A stretch of DNA of 64,000 nucleotides from an uncultured Tessaracoccus sp. (GTDB lineage: Bacteria > Actinomycetota > Actinomycetes > Propionibacteriales > Propionibacteriaceae), in the NCBI RefSeq assembly GCF_943914565.1, contig NZ_CALUCN010000003.1, positions 62,001-126,000 of the forward strand. The letters are read 5' to 3'. A model generated the notes under the pieces. It saw nothing but the letters and a program-made list of their open reading frames with translations. It was not told where the DNA came from and did no database searches. This document shows, one piece after another, positions 33,560 to 42,847 of this stretch; position 1 is the stretch's first letter; every line of letters starts with the position of its first letter. A program made the position numbers and the translations under genes.

Positions 33560-34825
33560 TCACTCCTCGGGCCCGGGGCCCTCGTCCAGTGCGCGGGGCC
33601 CCGCGTCCGACGACGGCGCGGCCCCGTCGGTGAGCTCCGGCGCGGACGGGGCGACCGCGGTGGCGGCCACGGTGCCGAGCTCGTCGAGGCCCAGCGTGGT
33701 GACGTCGAGGTCAGTGAACCGTCTGGCCGAGACGAGCACGCGCGACTCGAGGCTGGCGATGGCCTTGTTGTAGTTGGTCACCGCTTGGTTGAGCCCGCGG
33801 CCGGCGGCCGCGAAGTGCCCGCCCATCGTCTGCAGACGGTTGTGCAGCTCGCGCCCCAGCCGCACCACCTCGGCGGCCGACTCGGCGAGCGAGGCCTGCG
33901 ACCAGCCGTGCGCGACGATGTGCAGCAGCGGGATGAGGATGCCCGGCGAGGCGAGCATGACGTTGCGGCGGGCGGCGTAGTCGTGGAGGTCGGGCATGCG
34001 TTCCTGCGCGAGCCGGTAGAACTCGTCGGAGCCCAGGTAGAGCACCACGAACTCCGGTGAGCCGAGGCTCAGGTCCCAGTAGCGCTTGCCCGAGAGGTCG
34101 TCGATGTGCTGGCGGACGTGGCGCGCGAAGCGGTCGAGGTGCGCGGCCTGCTCGGCCTCGTCCTCGGTGTTGTACGCGTCGAGGACCGCGGCGAGCGGGA
34201 CCTTCGCGTCGACGAAGACCTCCTTGCCGCCGGCGAGGTGCACCACCATGTCGGGGCGCTGCCGCCCGTCGGCCGTGGTGGTCGAGGGCTGCTCGTCGAA
34301 GTCCACCCGGGCGGTGAGGCCGGAGACCTCCACCATCCGACGGAGGCTCTGCTCGCCCCACGAGCCGCGCACCTGCGGGGTGCGCAACGCGGTGGCGAGC
34401 CCGAGCGTCTCCCGTCGCAGCGTCTCGCCCGAGGTGCGCAGGTCGCTGATCTGCTGGCGCAGCTCCGCAGCCATGCCCGCGCGTTCCTTCTCGACGGCGG
34501 TGATGCGCTCGGCGAGGAGCTGCAGCCCCTTCGCCACGGGTTCGACGAGCTGCTCGCTCGTCTGCCGGCCCTGCGTCGCGAGCTGCTCGGCCGAGAGCGC
34601 GCGGAACTGCTCCTTCAGCGTCTGCCGGTCCTCGGCGATCTCCGCGACGCGGGAGCGGGCGGCGTCGCGTTCCGCCCGCGCGGAGGCCGCCTCGGCGCCG
34701 CGCTCGGCGAGGTCGGTGCGGAGCCGCGCCACCGTCGCGGCGGCGCGGGCGTGGGCGATCCACCAGCCCAGGGCGAGCCCGACGGCGAGGGCCAGCAGCA
34801 GCGTCGGTACGATCCACGGTTCCAT
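33560..34825 (-). CDS. rmuC: DNA recombination protein RmuC
   Basis: 421 residues. An N-terminal membrane helix (VPTLLLALAVGLALGWWIAH) is followed by a ~100-residue coiled coil (TVARLRTDLAERGAEAASAR) and the RmuC nuclease-like core (LRTPQVRGSWGEQSLRRMVE, DMVVHLAGGKEVFVDAKVPL, LYLGSDEFYRLAQERMPDLH, LASPGILIPLLHIVAHGWSQ). A disordered acidic tail follows. It limits recombination at inverted repeats. The 3' end abuts ilvA. Confidence 0.94.
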   Translation of the reverse strand: MEPWIVPTLLLALAVGLALGWWIAHARAAATVARLRTDLAERGAEAASARAERDAARSRVAEIAEDRQTLKEQFRALSAEQLATQGRQTSEQLVEPVAKGLQLLAERITAVEKERAGMAAELRQQISDLRTSGETLRRETLGLATALRTPQVRGSWGEQSLRRMVEVSGLTARVDFDEQPSTTTADGRQRPDMVVHLAGGKEVFVDAKVPLAAVLDAYNTEDEAEQAAHLDRFARHVRQHIDDLSGKRYWDLSLGSPEFVVLYLGSDEFYRLAQERMPDLHDYAARRNVMLASPGILIPLLHIVAHGWSQASLAESAAEVVRLGRELHNRLQTMGGHFAAAGRGLNQAVTNYNKAIASLESRVLVSARRFTDLDVTTLGLDELGTVAATAVAPSAPELTDGAAPSSDAGPRALDEGPGPEE

Positions 34826-34898
34826 GCCTCAATCGTTGCAGGCACCACTGACAGGGTTTCCGTCCGCGCCCCGGATGCGGCCCGTTAGGCTGGCGACC

Positions 34899-36149
34899 AT
34901 GGCAGAGCACATCGCAGACCTCGCGGCGTTCGTCCAAGCCGCCCCCACGTCGTACCACGCCGCGGCCGAGATGGCCCGTCGGCTCACCGCGGCCGGGTTC
35001 CGGCAGCTCGACGAGCGCGAGGAGTGGACCGACGTCGTCGGCAAGTGCTTCATCGTGCGGCAGGGCGCCGTCGTCGCGTGGATCTCGCCCGACTCCCTCG
35101 CAGCCCCGACGGGGGCCCGGGTCGTCGGGACGCACACCGACTCCCCGGCGTTCAAGGTGAAGCCGGGCGAGCTGCTGCAGAGCGCCGGCTGGACGCAGAT
35201 CGGCGTCGAGATCTACGGCGGCCCGCTGCTCAACTCGTGGCTTGACCGCGACCTGGGCGTCGCTGGCCGCCTCGTCACGCGCGACGGCGCGGTGCACCTC
35301 GTGCGCACCGGCGCGATCGCGCGCATCCCGCAGCTCGCGATCCACCTCGACCGCGGAGCCAACGACCAACTGCACCTCGACAAGCAGCTCCATCTGCAGC
35401 CCATCCTCACCACGGCGCCGAAGGGCGGGCTCATGGACCACCTCGCGGAGCTCGCCGGGGTGCGCCGCGACGACATCGCCTTCCACGACCTGCACACGTT
35501 CGACACCCAGGCCCCGCAGGTGATCGGCCTCAACGACGAGTTCCTCGCCTCCGGCCGCCTCGACAACCTCGCCTGCACGCACGCGGCGCTCGTCGCGATG
35601 GAACGGGCCGAGCCCGCGGAGCACCTCCAGCTCTTCGCCGCGTTCGACCACGAGGAGGTCGGCTCCGGCACCACGACGGGCGCCGCCGGGCCGCTGCTCG
35701 AGGATGTCCTGGCCCGCATCACCGCCCGCCACGGGCTCGACGTGGACGCCACCCGCGCGTTCATCGCGCGCTCGTCGTGCGTCTCGGCCGACACCGGCCA
35801 CCTTGTCCACCCGAACTACCCCAACCACCACGACCCTGTCGTGCGCCCGCAGGTCAACCAGGGCCCGCTGCTGAAGCTCAACGCGCAGCAGCGCTACGCC
35901 TCCGACGCCGTCGGCACCACCATCTGGCTCGACGCGTGCCAGCGGGCCGGGGTGCCCACGCAGCCGTTCGTCAGCAACAACGCGATGCCCTGCGGCACGA
36001 CGATCGGCCCGCTCACCGCGACGAGGCTCGGCATGACCACGGTCGACGTCGGTGTGGGCCTGTTGTCCATGCACTCCGCCCGCGAGATGTGTGGCGTCGA
36101 CGACCCGGGCCACCTCGCCGCGGCCTGCCAGGCGTACTGGGCGGGCTGA
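34899..36149 (+). CDS. apeB: M18 family aminopeptidase
   Basis: 416 residues. Dinuclear zinc ligands are visible in VVGTHTDSPAFKVKP, SGRLDNLACTHAAL, AAFDHEEVGSGTTTGAAG and the C-terminal LLSMHSAREMCG. Length and order fit the family. It removes N-terminal, often acidic, residues from peptides in the cytoplasm. Leaderless start: TAGGCT (34886-34891) lies seven bases before the ATG. It ends four bases before the convergent siderophore ATPase gene. Confidence 0.95.
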   Translation: MAEHIADLAAFVQAAPTSYHAAAEMARRLTAAGFRQLDEREEWTDVVGKCFIVRQGAVVAWISPDSLAAPTGARVVGTHTDSPAFKVKPGELLQSAGWTQIGVEIYGGPLLNSWLDRDLGVAGRLVTRDGAVHLVRTGAIARIPQLAIHLDRGANDQLHLDKQLHLQPILTTAPKGGLMDHLAELAGVRRDDIAFHDLHTFDTQAPQVIGLNDEFLASGRLDNLACTHAALVAMERAEPAEHLQLFAAFDHEEVGSGTTTGAAGPLLEDVLARITARHGLDVDATRAFIARSSCVSADTGHLVHPNYPNHHDPVVRPQVNQGPLLKLNAQQRYASDAVGTTIWLDACQRAGVPTQPFVSNNAMPCGTTIGPLTATRLGMTTVDVGVGLLSMHSAREMCGVDDPGHLAAACQAYWAG

Positions 36150-36153
36150 GCCC

Positions 36154-37002
36154 TCAGCTCGCGCGCTGCTGGGACGCCGGGAACGCGCCGGCGTTGGCGC
36201 CCGCGGTGACGAGGGCGCGGGCCTTGTTCGCGCCGCCGGAGCGCGGCACGTAGAAGTATGCGATCGGGCAGCCGGCGCACTCGCCGATCTCCATCTCGAC
36301 GTCGAACACCTCGTGGAGGAGATCCTCGCGCACGATCTCCCTCGGCGTGCCGACGGCGACGACACGGCCGTGCTTCATCGCGACGATCTGGTCGGCCCAG
36401 CAGGAGGCGTAGTTGATGTCGTGCACGACGATGACGACGGTCTTGCCGAGCTCGTCGGCAGCGCGGCGAAGCGTCATGAGCATGCCCTGCGAGTGGGCGA
36501 CGTCGAGGTTGTTCAGCGGTTCGTCGAGGAGGACGTAGCGGGTGTCCTGCGCGAGCACCATCGCGACGAAGGCGCGCTGGCGCTGCCCGCCCGACATCTC
36601 GTCGAGGAACCGGTCGCGCAGCTCCGTGAGGTCCATCCACTCGATCGCCTGGTCGACGATGCGCCGGTCCTCGGCGGTCATCCTGCCTTGTGAGTGAGGG
36701 AACCGGCCGAAGCTGACGAGGTCCAGCACCGTGAGCCGGGCGGGCATCTCGTTGGACTGCCGGAGGATCGCCAGCGTCTTGGCGAGTTCGCGGGAGTCGC
36801 TGCGGTCCACGTCGAGACCACCGACCGTGATGCGCCCGGCATCCTTCTCCAGCAACCGCGCGATCATCGACAGCAGCGTCGACTTGCCCGCACCGTTGGC
36901 GCCCACGATGGCGGTCACGCCGCCGTCGGGGAGCTCGAGCGAGACCCCGTCGACGACGAGGGACTTGCCGTAGGACTTGCTGACGTCGCTGACCTTGATC
37001 AC
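36154..37002 (-). CDS. Iron-siderophore ABC transporter, ATP-binding protein
   Basis: 282 residues from a GTG with GAGGAG seven bases upstream. Walker A VGANGAGKSTLLSM, signature MSGGQRQRAFVAMVLAQDTR, Walker B VLLDEPLNNLDVAHS and switch VVHDINYAS place it in the FecE/FepC group. The tail carries GECAGCPIAY with a paired cysteine motif of the kind seen in YclP-type ATPases. Last gene of a binding protein-permease-permease-ATPase operon; GTGA overlap with the upstream permease stop. Confidence 0.94.
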   Translation of the reverse strand: MIKVSDVSKSYGKSLVVDGVSLELPDGGVTAIVGANGAGKSTLLSMIARLLEKDAGRITVGGLDVDRSDSRELAKTLAILRQSNEMPARLTVLDLVSFGRFPHSQGRMTAEDRRIVDQAIEWMDLTELRDRFLDEMSGGQRQRAFVAMVLAQDTRYVLLDEPLNNLDVAHSQGMLMTLRRAADELGKTVVIVVHDINYASCWADQIVAMKHGRVVAVGTPREIVREDLLHEVFDVEMEIGECAGCPIAYFYVPRSGGANKARALVTAGANAGAFPASQQRAS

Positions 37003-37979
37003 TTGCCACTCCTCACCACGAGCCAGATGAACACGATGCCGCCCACGAATTCGACGACGACGCTGAGCACGGTGGCCATGCCGAAGCCGTGCTCCAGGAC
37101 GGTCTGCCCGCCCACGAGCAGCAGTGCGCCGAGCGCACCGGCCATGGGCAGCAGGATCCGGTGCTTGGCGGTGCCGCCGACGAGGTTCGCGATCGCGGCG
37201 ACGATCAGCCCCAGGAACGTGATGGGTCCGACGAGCGCCGTCGAGACCGCCACGAGCAGCACCGATGCAAGCATGACGCGTCGGACGACGCGTCGGTAGG
37301 GGACCCCGAGCGAGACCGCGGGGTCGTGGCCGAGCAGCACCACGTCGAGCGTGGCGGCCTGCCGCACGAGCCACACCGAGACCAGCGCGACGACGCCCGC
37401 AGAGACCCACAGCAACGTCGGGTCCACGAGTGTGAACGACGCGAAGAGCTGCTGCTGCAGCACGAGGTACGACGTGGGGTCGAGCACGCGCTGCAGCAGG
37501 GTCGAGGCCGAGCGCAGCACCGCGCCCAGGACGAGACCGGCGAGCACCAGGACGTGCACCGAGCGGCGCTCGCGGCCGAAGAGCAACGTGACGAGGCCGA
37601 GCGTCGCGACGAGGATCAACGCGGTGGTGAGCGCGAACATCGGCACCGCGCCGATCGTCGTGGTGAACGTGACGCCGAGCACCACCACGAGCATCGTCTG
37701 CAGGAAGACGTAGAGGGCGTCGAGCCCCATGATCGACGGCGTGAGCAGGCGGTTGTGCGTCACGGTCTGGAACGCGACGGTGGCGATACCGGTGGCCCAG
37801 CCGACGAGCACCATGCTCGCGAGTTTCGGCAGCCGGAGCTCCATCACGAATGCGAGGTTGCTGCGCACGCCGAGGGTCAGGAACCCCACCGACGCGAGCG
37901 CGACCAGCGCGGCGACGAGCGCGACGCGGGTGCCGGGCCCGAGGCGGCGGGTGGGGGAGGGTGCGACGGTGGTGGTCAT
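36999..37979 (-). CDS. Iron-siderophore ABC transporter permease (second)
   Basis: 326 residues, FecCD family with about nine helices (RVALVAALVALASVGFLTLG, MGLDALYVFLQTMLVVVLGV, LGVPYRRVVRRVMLASVLLV, VGPITFLGLIVAAIANLVGG). The G-P-I-T-F-L-G-L motif marks the coupling segment. Its ATG overlaps the stop of the first permease (ATGA), and its own stop overlaps the ATPase GTG. It pairs with the upstream permease as a heterodimeric pore. Confidence 0.93.
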   Translation of the reverse strand: MTTTVAPSPTRRLGPGTRVALVAALVALASVGFLTLGVRSNLAFVMELRLPKLASMVLVGWATGIATVAFQTVTHNRLLTPSIMGLDALYVFLQTMLVVVLGVTFTTTIGAVPMFALTTALILVATLGLVTLLFGRERRSVHVLVLAGLVLGAVLRSASTLLQRVLDPTSYLVLQQQLFASFTLVDPTLLWVSAGVVALVSVWLVRQAATLDVVLLGHDPAVSLGVPYRRVVRRVMLASVLLVAVSTALVGPITFLGLIVAAIANLVGGTAKHRILLPMAGALGALLLVGGQTVLEHGFGMATVLSVVVEFVGGIVFIWLVVRSGK

Positions 37980-38980
37980 GCCCTGCCCATCCTTCCGCCG
38001 AGGAGCAGCACCAGGAACACGATGCCGCCCAGGATGCCGGAGATCGTGCCGACGGGGATCTCGTAGGGGTGGTTGATGGTGCGGGCGAGGAGGTCGCACA
38101 CGAGCACGAAGCCGGCGCCCAGCAGCGCGCACCAGCCGATGTTGCGACGCAGGTTGTCGCCCAGCCACATGCTGACGAGGTTCGGCACCACGAGGCCGAT
38201 GAACGGGATGGCACCCACGACGACGAGCGTGATCGCGCTGGCGGTCGCGACGAGTGAGAGTCCGAGGTTCACCGTCGAGCGGTAGCTGAGGCCGAGCCCC
38301 GTCGCCATGTCCTCGCCCAGGGACGCGACCGTGAACCGGTCGGCGAACAACCACACGAGCGCGCCGACGCCGGCGAGCAGCCAGAGGAGTTCGTAGCGGC
38401 CGCGGAGGACACCGGCGAAGTCGCCCGCCATCCACGTGCCGAGCGCCTGGAGAAGATCGTGGCGGTAGGCGACGAAGGTCGTGCCCGCGGCGATGACCCC
38501 GCCCAGCATGATGCCCACCAGCGGCACGGCCACGACCGGCGCAGCCGGCGGCAGTGCACGGACGAGAGCCGTGAACGCCCACGTGCCCAGCAACGCCGTC
38601 GCCATCGCGACGAGCATCTTCACCACGACGGGGGCGCCGGGGGCGAGCAGGGTGACCGCGAGGATCCCGACGGTGGCGGACTCCGGCGTGCCGACGGTGC
38701 CGGGCTCGACGTAACGGTTGCGCACGAGCAGCTGCATGAGCAGGCCGCTCAGCGCGAGCGCGGCGCCGGCGAGCAGGACCGCGACCGTGCGTGGGATGCG
38801 GGCGGCGAACAGCACGAGCCGCTGCTCGGCGTCGAGCCCTCGGAAGAGGTCGGTGATGCCGAACTCCTGCACGCCGATGAACAGGCTCACCGCAGCCAGG
38901 AGCAGGAGCGCGACGAGACCGCCGACCCAGCCGATGCGCTGGGCGGCGGTCCGCGTCGGGTGCTGCAGCGTGGTGGTCAT
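37976..38980 (-). CDS. Iron-siderophore ABC transporter permease (first)
   Basis: 334 residues, FecCD family. Diagnostic segments: RIPRTVAVLLAGAALALSGL with LMQLLVRN, PGTVGTPESATVGILAV, and VVGAIPFIGLVVPNLVSMWL followed by LGDNLRRNIGWCALLGAGFV. The start at 38980 overlaps the binding-protein stop by four bases; the longer frame is antisense to that gene. It imports iron loaded on a siderophore. Confidence 0.94.
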   Translation of the reverse strand: MTTTLQHPTRTAAQRIGWVGGLVALLLLAAVSLFIGVQEFGITDLFRGLDAEQRLVLFAARIPRTVAVLLAGAALALSGLLMQLLVRNRYVEPGTVGTPESATVGILAVTLLAPGAPVVVKMLVAMATALLGTWAFTALVRALPPAAPVVAVPLVGIMLGGVIAAGTTFVAYRHDLLQALGTWMAGDFAGVLRGRYELLWLLAGVGALVWLFADRFTVASLGEDMATGLGLSYRSTVNLGLSLVATASAITLVVVGAIPFIGLVVPNLVSMWLGDNLRRNIGWCALLGAGFVLVCDLLARTINHPYEIPVGTISGILGGIVFLVLLLGGRMGRA

Positions 38981-39936
38981 GCGGCCTTGAGCAGCTCCTC
39001 GAGCATGGCCTTGGCGTTGTCGACGCCGTGGAGCATGAGGTACCAGCGGCCGCCGTCGAGGTAGACGACCTTCTCGTCCTTCCATGCGGTGGTCGAGTGC
39101 ACGAGCTCGTTGTCGAGCACCTGCTGCGCGGCCTGACCACCCTCGGCGCCGATCGCCGCGTCGCGGTCCATCACGTAGAGGATGTCGGGGTTGGCCTTCT
39201 GGATCGCCTCGAACGAGATGGCGTCGCCGTGGGCCTGCTCGCCGTCGGCCTGCTGCTTGATCGCCGGGGTGAGGCCGAGGCCGTCGTAGGCGAGGTCGAA
39301 CCGGCCGCCGGGGTGGACGGCGCTGAGCTTGCCGCCGGAGCTCATCAGCATGAGCACCGCCTTCTCCGCGGGGATCTTGCCCTTGGCGTCGGCGATCGTG
39401 GACTTGAGGTCCTTGAGCTTCGTGTCCATCTCGGACTCCTTGCCGACGGCCTTGGCGACGATCTTCGCCGAGTACGCGACGCCCTCGTAGTAGTCGTCCT
39501 TGGTGTCGTAGGTGACGTCGACGGTGGGGAACTTCCCCATGAGCTCCTTGGCGAGCTTGGAGGTGCGGAAGCCGGCGATGACGAGGTCCGGGTCGAGCTC
39601 GGCGATGGCTTCGAGGTCGGGCTCCTTCAGGGTGCCGACGTCGGCGTACTTGTCGTCGCTGAACTGCTCGAGGGCCTTCGGCAGCGGGGTGCCCTTGGGG
39701 AGGCCGACCACCTTGTCCTGCAGACCCAGGGTCTGGAGGTTGTCGAGGCTGCCGAGGTCGAGCACGACGATGCGCTCGGCCGGGCCGTCGAGCTCGGTGG
39801 TGCCGGCGGTGTGGGTGATCGAGATCTTCTCGTCACCGGAGGCGGGTTCGGAGCCGCCCGTCGCGGAGGAGCCGCAGGCCGTCGTGAGGGCAATGAGACC
39901 GGCAGCGAGGGTGGCTGCCAGGCGCTGTAGCTTCAT
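38977..39936 (-). CDS. Siderophore-binding lipoprotein of an iron ABC importer
   Basis: 319 residues. Signal peptide with lipobox LTTAC (Cys21). The class III binding-protein fold is recognisable: ELDGPAERIVVLDLGSLDNL, YADVGTLKEPDLEAIAELDP with DLVIAG, and GGQAAQQVLDNELVHSTTAW. The sequence resembles catechol/YclQ-CeuE-type receptors more than hydroxamate ones, though specificity is inferred. An IdeR-type iron box at 39978-39996 lies 41 bases upstream, so the whole four-gene operon should be induced by iron starvation. Confidence 0.92.
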   Translation of the reverse strand: MKLQRLAATLAAGLIALTTACGSSATGGSEPASGDEKISITHTAGTTELDGPAERIVVLDLGSLDNLQTLGLQDKVVGLPKGTPLPKALEQFSDDKYADVGTLKEPDLEAIAELDPDLVIAGFRTSKLAKELMGKFPTVDVTYDTKDDYYEGVAYSAKIVAKAVGKESEMDTKLKDLKSTIADAKGKIPAEKAVLMLMSSGGKLSAVHPGGRFDLAYDGLGLTPAIKQQADGEQAHGDAISFEAIQKANPDILYVMDRDAAIGAEGGQAAQQVLDNELVHSTTAWKDEKVVYLDGGRWYLMLHGVDNAKAMLEELLKAA

Positions 39937-39977
39937 CGGAACTCTTTCGTGTTCGTTGGTGTTCGGTTCGTCGCGAC

Positions 39978-39996
39978 TTAGGTGAGCCTAACCTAG
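39978..39996 (-). promoter_or_regulatory. IdeR/DtxR iron box
   Basis: TTAGGTGAGCCTAACCTAG matches the known consensus TTAGGTTAGGCTAACCTAA at 16 of 19 positions and is itself palindromic. It sits between the siderophore importer (left) and the divergent acetyltransferase (right), and may control both. Confidence 0.9.
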
Positions 39997-40051
39997 GTCG
40001 GTGGACCGATCAACCATCCTCCGGTATTTGAGAAAGGGATATGTATCGAAA

Positions 40052-40588
40052 ATGGGTGACGTCGTGATCCGATCCGCTCGCGTCGACGAATCCGACGCCG
40101 TGGCCGCGCTCGCAGCGGCGACGTTTCCCGACGCCTGCCCCGCTTCGATGCCCGAGGTGGCCATCCGGGCGTACATCGACGCGCACCTCTCGCCAGCACG
40201 CATCGCGGAGCACCTGATGGGCGACCAAGCGGAGGTGATCGTCGGGGAGCGGGCGGGGGAGCTCGTGGGGTACGTGCTGCTGTTCCGCGGCGACGCGGGC
40301 CGGCCGCCGACGGGTTCCGGGGTCACGGTCTCCCCGACGGCGTTGCTGTCCAAGTGCTACGTCCGGGCCGGGGTGCGCGGGGGTGGGGTTGCGGCCCAGC
40401 TGCTCGACGCCGCGCTCGAGTGGGGTCGCACGGAGGGCCTCGGCGGGCTGTGGCTGAACGTCAACCACGCCAACCACCGTGCGCAGCGCTTCTACGCCAA
40501 GCATGGATGGGAGCGGGTGGGCGAGCTGGACTTCCTCGTCGGCGACGTCGTCAACCACGACCCGGTGTACCAGTACCCGCTCGACTGA
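40052..40588 (+). CDS. GNAT family N-acetyltransferase
   Basis: 178 residues (VVIRSARVDESDAVAALAAA). Motif A reads LLSKCYVRAGVRGGGVAAQL, and motif B is WLNVNHANHRAQRFYAKHGW, the classical GNAT end. The ATG at 40052 starts the fold; a longer frame from 40001 adds 17 residues. It shares its upstream region, including the iron box, with the siderophore importer, so a role in siderophore metabolism or iron-linked acetylation is possible but unproven. A terminator hairpin follows. Confidence 0.85.
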   Translation: MGDVVIRSARVDESDAVAALAAATFPDACPASMPEVAIRAYIDAHLSPARIAEHLMGDQAEVIVGERAGELVGYVLLFRGDAGRPPTGSGVTVSPTALLSKCYVRAGVRGGGVAAQLLDAALEWGRTEGLGGLWLNVNHANHRAQRFYAKHGWERVGELDFLVGDVVNHDPVYQYPLD

Positions 40589-40660
40589 CGCTTGTCGGGC
40601 GGCGGATCGGGGTGGTGGCACCCTGTGCTGCGCTGTCCCGGCACAGGTTGCAGGTGGTCC

Positions 40661-40682
40661 GGGGCCCGCGACGCCGGGCCCC
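40661..40682. terminator. Terminator hairpin between acetyltransferase gene and ychF
   Basis: GGGGCCCG (40661-40668) pairs with CGGGCCCC (40675-40682) around a six-base loop, upstream of the ychF promoter. Confidence 0.7.
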
Positions 40683-40738
40683 CGTCGGCGCTGTCGGGGA
40701 TTCGGCCCCTACTCAGGCGGGGACTAGACTGGGCCAGC

Positions 40739-41812
40739 GTGGCACTCACGATTGGAATCGTCGGCCTTCCCAACGCCGGCAAGTCGACCCTGTTCAACGC
40801 GCTGACGCGCAACGACGTGCTCGCCGCGAACTATCCCTTCGCGACGATCGAGCCCAACGTGGGCGTGGTCGGGGTGCCGGACCCGCGGCTGGCGCGGCTG
40901 GCCGAGATCTTCGAGTCGGAGAAGATCATCCCTGCGACGGTGAGCTTCGTCGACATCGCGGGCATCGTGAAGGGGGCGAGCCAGGGCGAGGGCATGGGCA
41001 ACGCGTTCCTCGCCAACATCCGCGAGGCCGACGCGATCTGCCAGGTCACGCGCGTCTTCGAGGACGACGACATCCTCCACGTCAACGGTGAGGTGAACCC
41101 CGCCAACGACATCGACACCATCAACACCGAGCTCATCCTCGCCGACCTGCAGACCGTCGACAAGGCGCTGCCGCGGGTGGAGAAGGAGGCGAAGATCAAG
41201 AAGGAGACCCGCCCGAAGTTCGAGGCCTTCGCCGCAGCGAAGGAGGCGCTCGAGGCGGGCGTGCCGGTGCGCAACGCCGACGTGGACCACGAGCTCCTGC
41301 GTGAGCTGCACCTGCTCACCGCGAAGCCCTACATCTACGTCTTCAACTGCTCGCAGGAGGAACTCGCCGACGAAGCCCTCAAGGCTCGCATGCGCGACGT
41401 CGTGGCTCCGGCGGAGGCGATCTTCCTCGACGCGAAGTTCGAGGCCGAGCTCGTCGAGATGGAGGAGGGCGAGGCGCGCGAGTTCCTGGCCGAGGCGGGG
41501 ATCGACGAGCCGGGCCTGGACGTGCTGGCGCGCGTCGGCTACGAGACGCTGGGTCTGCAGAGCTTCCTCACCGCAGGCCCGAAGGAGGCCCGCGGCTGGA
41601 CGATCAAGCGCGGCTGGACCGCCCCCGAGGCCGCAGGCGTGATCCACACCGACTTCCAGAAGGGCTTCATCAAGGCCGAGGTGATGACCTTCGACGACCT
41701 CGACGAGCTCGGCTCCGAGGCCGCCGTCCAGGCAGCCGGCAAGCTCCGCCTCGAGGGCAAGGACTACGTCATGGCCGACGGCGACGTCGTGGAGTTCAGG
41801 TTTTCAAACTGA
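40739..41812 (+). CDS. ychF: Redox-regulated ribosome-binding ATPase YchF
   Basis: 357 residues from a GTG. An Obg-family P-loop protein with G1 GLPNAGKST (9-17), switch TIEPNVGVV, G3 DIAGIVKGAS and the YchF-specific NxxE in place of NKxD (FNCSQEEL), which gives ATP rather than GTP preference. The C-terminal TGS domain ends DGDVVEFRFSN. TAGACT (40725-40730) lies eight bases before the GTG: leaderless. An accessory strip begins right after its stop. Confidence 0.97.
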   Translation: MALTIGIVGLPNAGKSTLFNALTRNDVLAANYPFATIEPNVGVVGVPDPRLARLAEIFESEKIIPATVSFVDIAGIVKGASQGEGMGNAFLANIREADAICQVTRVFEDDDILHVNGEVNPANDIDTINTELILADLQTVDKALPRVEKEAKIKKETRPKFEAFAAAKEALEAGVPVRNADVDHELLRELHLLTAKPYIYVFNCSQEELADEALKARMRDVVAPAEAIFLDAKFEAELVEMEEGEAREFLAEAGIDEPGLDVLARVGYETLGLQSFLTAGPKEARGWTIKRGWTAPEAAGVIHTDFQKGFIKAEVMTFDDLDELGSEAAVQAAGKLRLEGKDYVMADGDVVEFRFSN

Positions 41813-41965
41813 TTCTTGGGGGTTGAAGGGGAGAACTGGAGTCGAGCAGGTGCAGCTCCATGAAGCTGCGCTGCGGTACTCTGGAGTGGAGCATCTGTTC
41901 TGCTCATCGCTCATCGCGGTGGCAGTACCTGGACTGAGGCCTTGGGTATCTGAGGAGGGGCTGAG

Positions 41966-42316
41966 ATGAGCTCTACCAAGTTCGTCATTCGCATGATCAC
42001 GGTTGACTGTGAGGACCCAGCGCGGCTTGCGGCGTTCTGGTCTCAAGCCACGGGGTGCCCTGTAGCTGCTGACTACGGTGACTTCGTCATGGTTGGTTCT
42101 GTTCCGGCGCTCGGGTTCCAGCGTGTCCCGGAAACAAGGTCTGGAAAAAACCGCATTCACTTCGACGGTGGTGGAGAAGACCGTGAAGTCTTGGTTCGTC
42201 GGCTCCGTGACCTTGGGGCGACCGAACACGAGACTCGCAGCGTTCCCGGGCTGACGTGGACTGTCATGACCGATCCAGAAGGCAACTACTTCTGTGTTGG
42301 TAACCCCGAGGGATGA
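41966..42316 (+). CDS. VOC family (glyoxalase-like) protein
   Basis: 116 residues. A single glyoxalase/bleomycin-resistance fold of the Glyoxalase_6 type (ITVDCEDPARLAAFWSQATG, RIHFDGGGEDREVLVRRLRD, GLTWTVMTDPEGNYFCVGNP). H in R-I-H-F-D and the E in D-P-E-G-N are the usual metal ligands. AGGAGGGG precedes the ATG. It lies at the left edge of the accessory strip and its GC content is lower than that of ychF. Substrate unknown. Confidence 0.85.
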   Translation: MSSTKFVIRMITVDCEDPARLAAFWSQATGCPVAADYGDFVMVGSVPALGFQRVPETRSGKNRIHFDGGGEDREVLVRRLRDLGATEHETRSVPGLTWTVMTDPEGNYFCVGNPEG

Positions 42317-42482
42317 GTACTGTGGGGATGCTCAGCCTGTAATCAGGCAGCGTGAGCTGTCCATGCAGCCTCACAAGCGGCGATCTTCGCACGTGATAGC
42401 TCTATCCATCAAAACTCAGTGGAGTTCCAGTTTACCGTATAGCGATGTTGACTCAATGCGTCATGTTTGGTCCGTTGGAGGG

Positions 42483-42818
42483 GTGATCAGATCCTTCGGC
42501 GACCGTGACACGGAGCTTGTGTAGTTGCGTGAACGGGCTCGGCGGATCGATCCGAGAATCCATGAGACGGCGAACCGGAAGCTGCATCAGTTGGACGCTG
42601 CCGTGTCGCTCAACTCGCTTCGGGTCCCTCCACGCCGGATCGACGAGATTGTGCATGGCAAGCGGGCGATCACGGCCGACACGGCACTGCATCTGGGGCG
42701 CTACTTCGGTGTGGAGCCGCAATTCTGGCTCAACCTGCAGTCGCGCTACGAGCTCGAGCCGGCGGCGGATCGAGTGGCCGATCAGATCGCTGCCATCGCG
42801 CCGCTGCAGACGGCATGA
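42483..42818 (+). pseudogene. higB-higA fused remnant
   Basis: From GTG 42483 the frame reads IRSFGDRDTELV, an amber stop at 42522-42524, then LRERARRIDPRIHETANRKL and LDAAVSLNSLRVPP. This is the N-terminal half of a HigB (RelE-type) toxin. At RVPP it passes in frame into PRRIDEIVHGKRAITADTAL, LHLGRYFGVEPQFWLNLQSR, the C-terminal two thirds of a HigA antitoxin. Toxin (LRVPPGN) and antitoxin (VPPxRI) families share a VPP element, so deletion between them explains the join. The toxin's catalytic half and the antitoxin's N-terminus are gone. Confidence 0.85.
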
Positions 42819-42847
42819 TGGTGCCGAAACTTGGGGCTGCGCCACTC

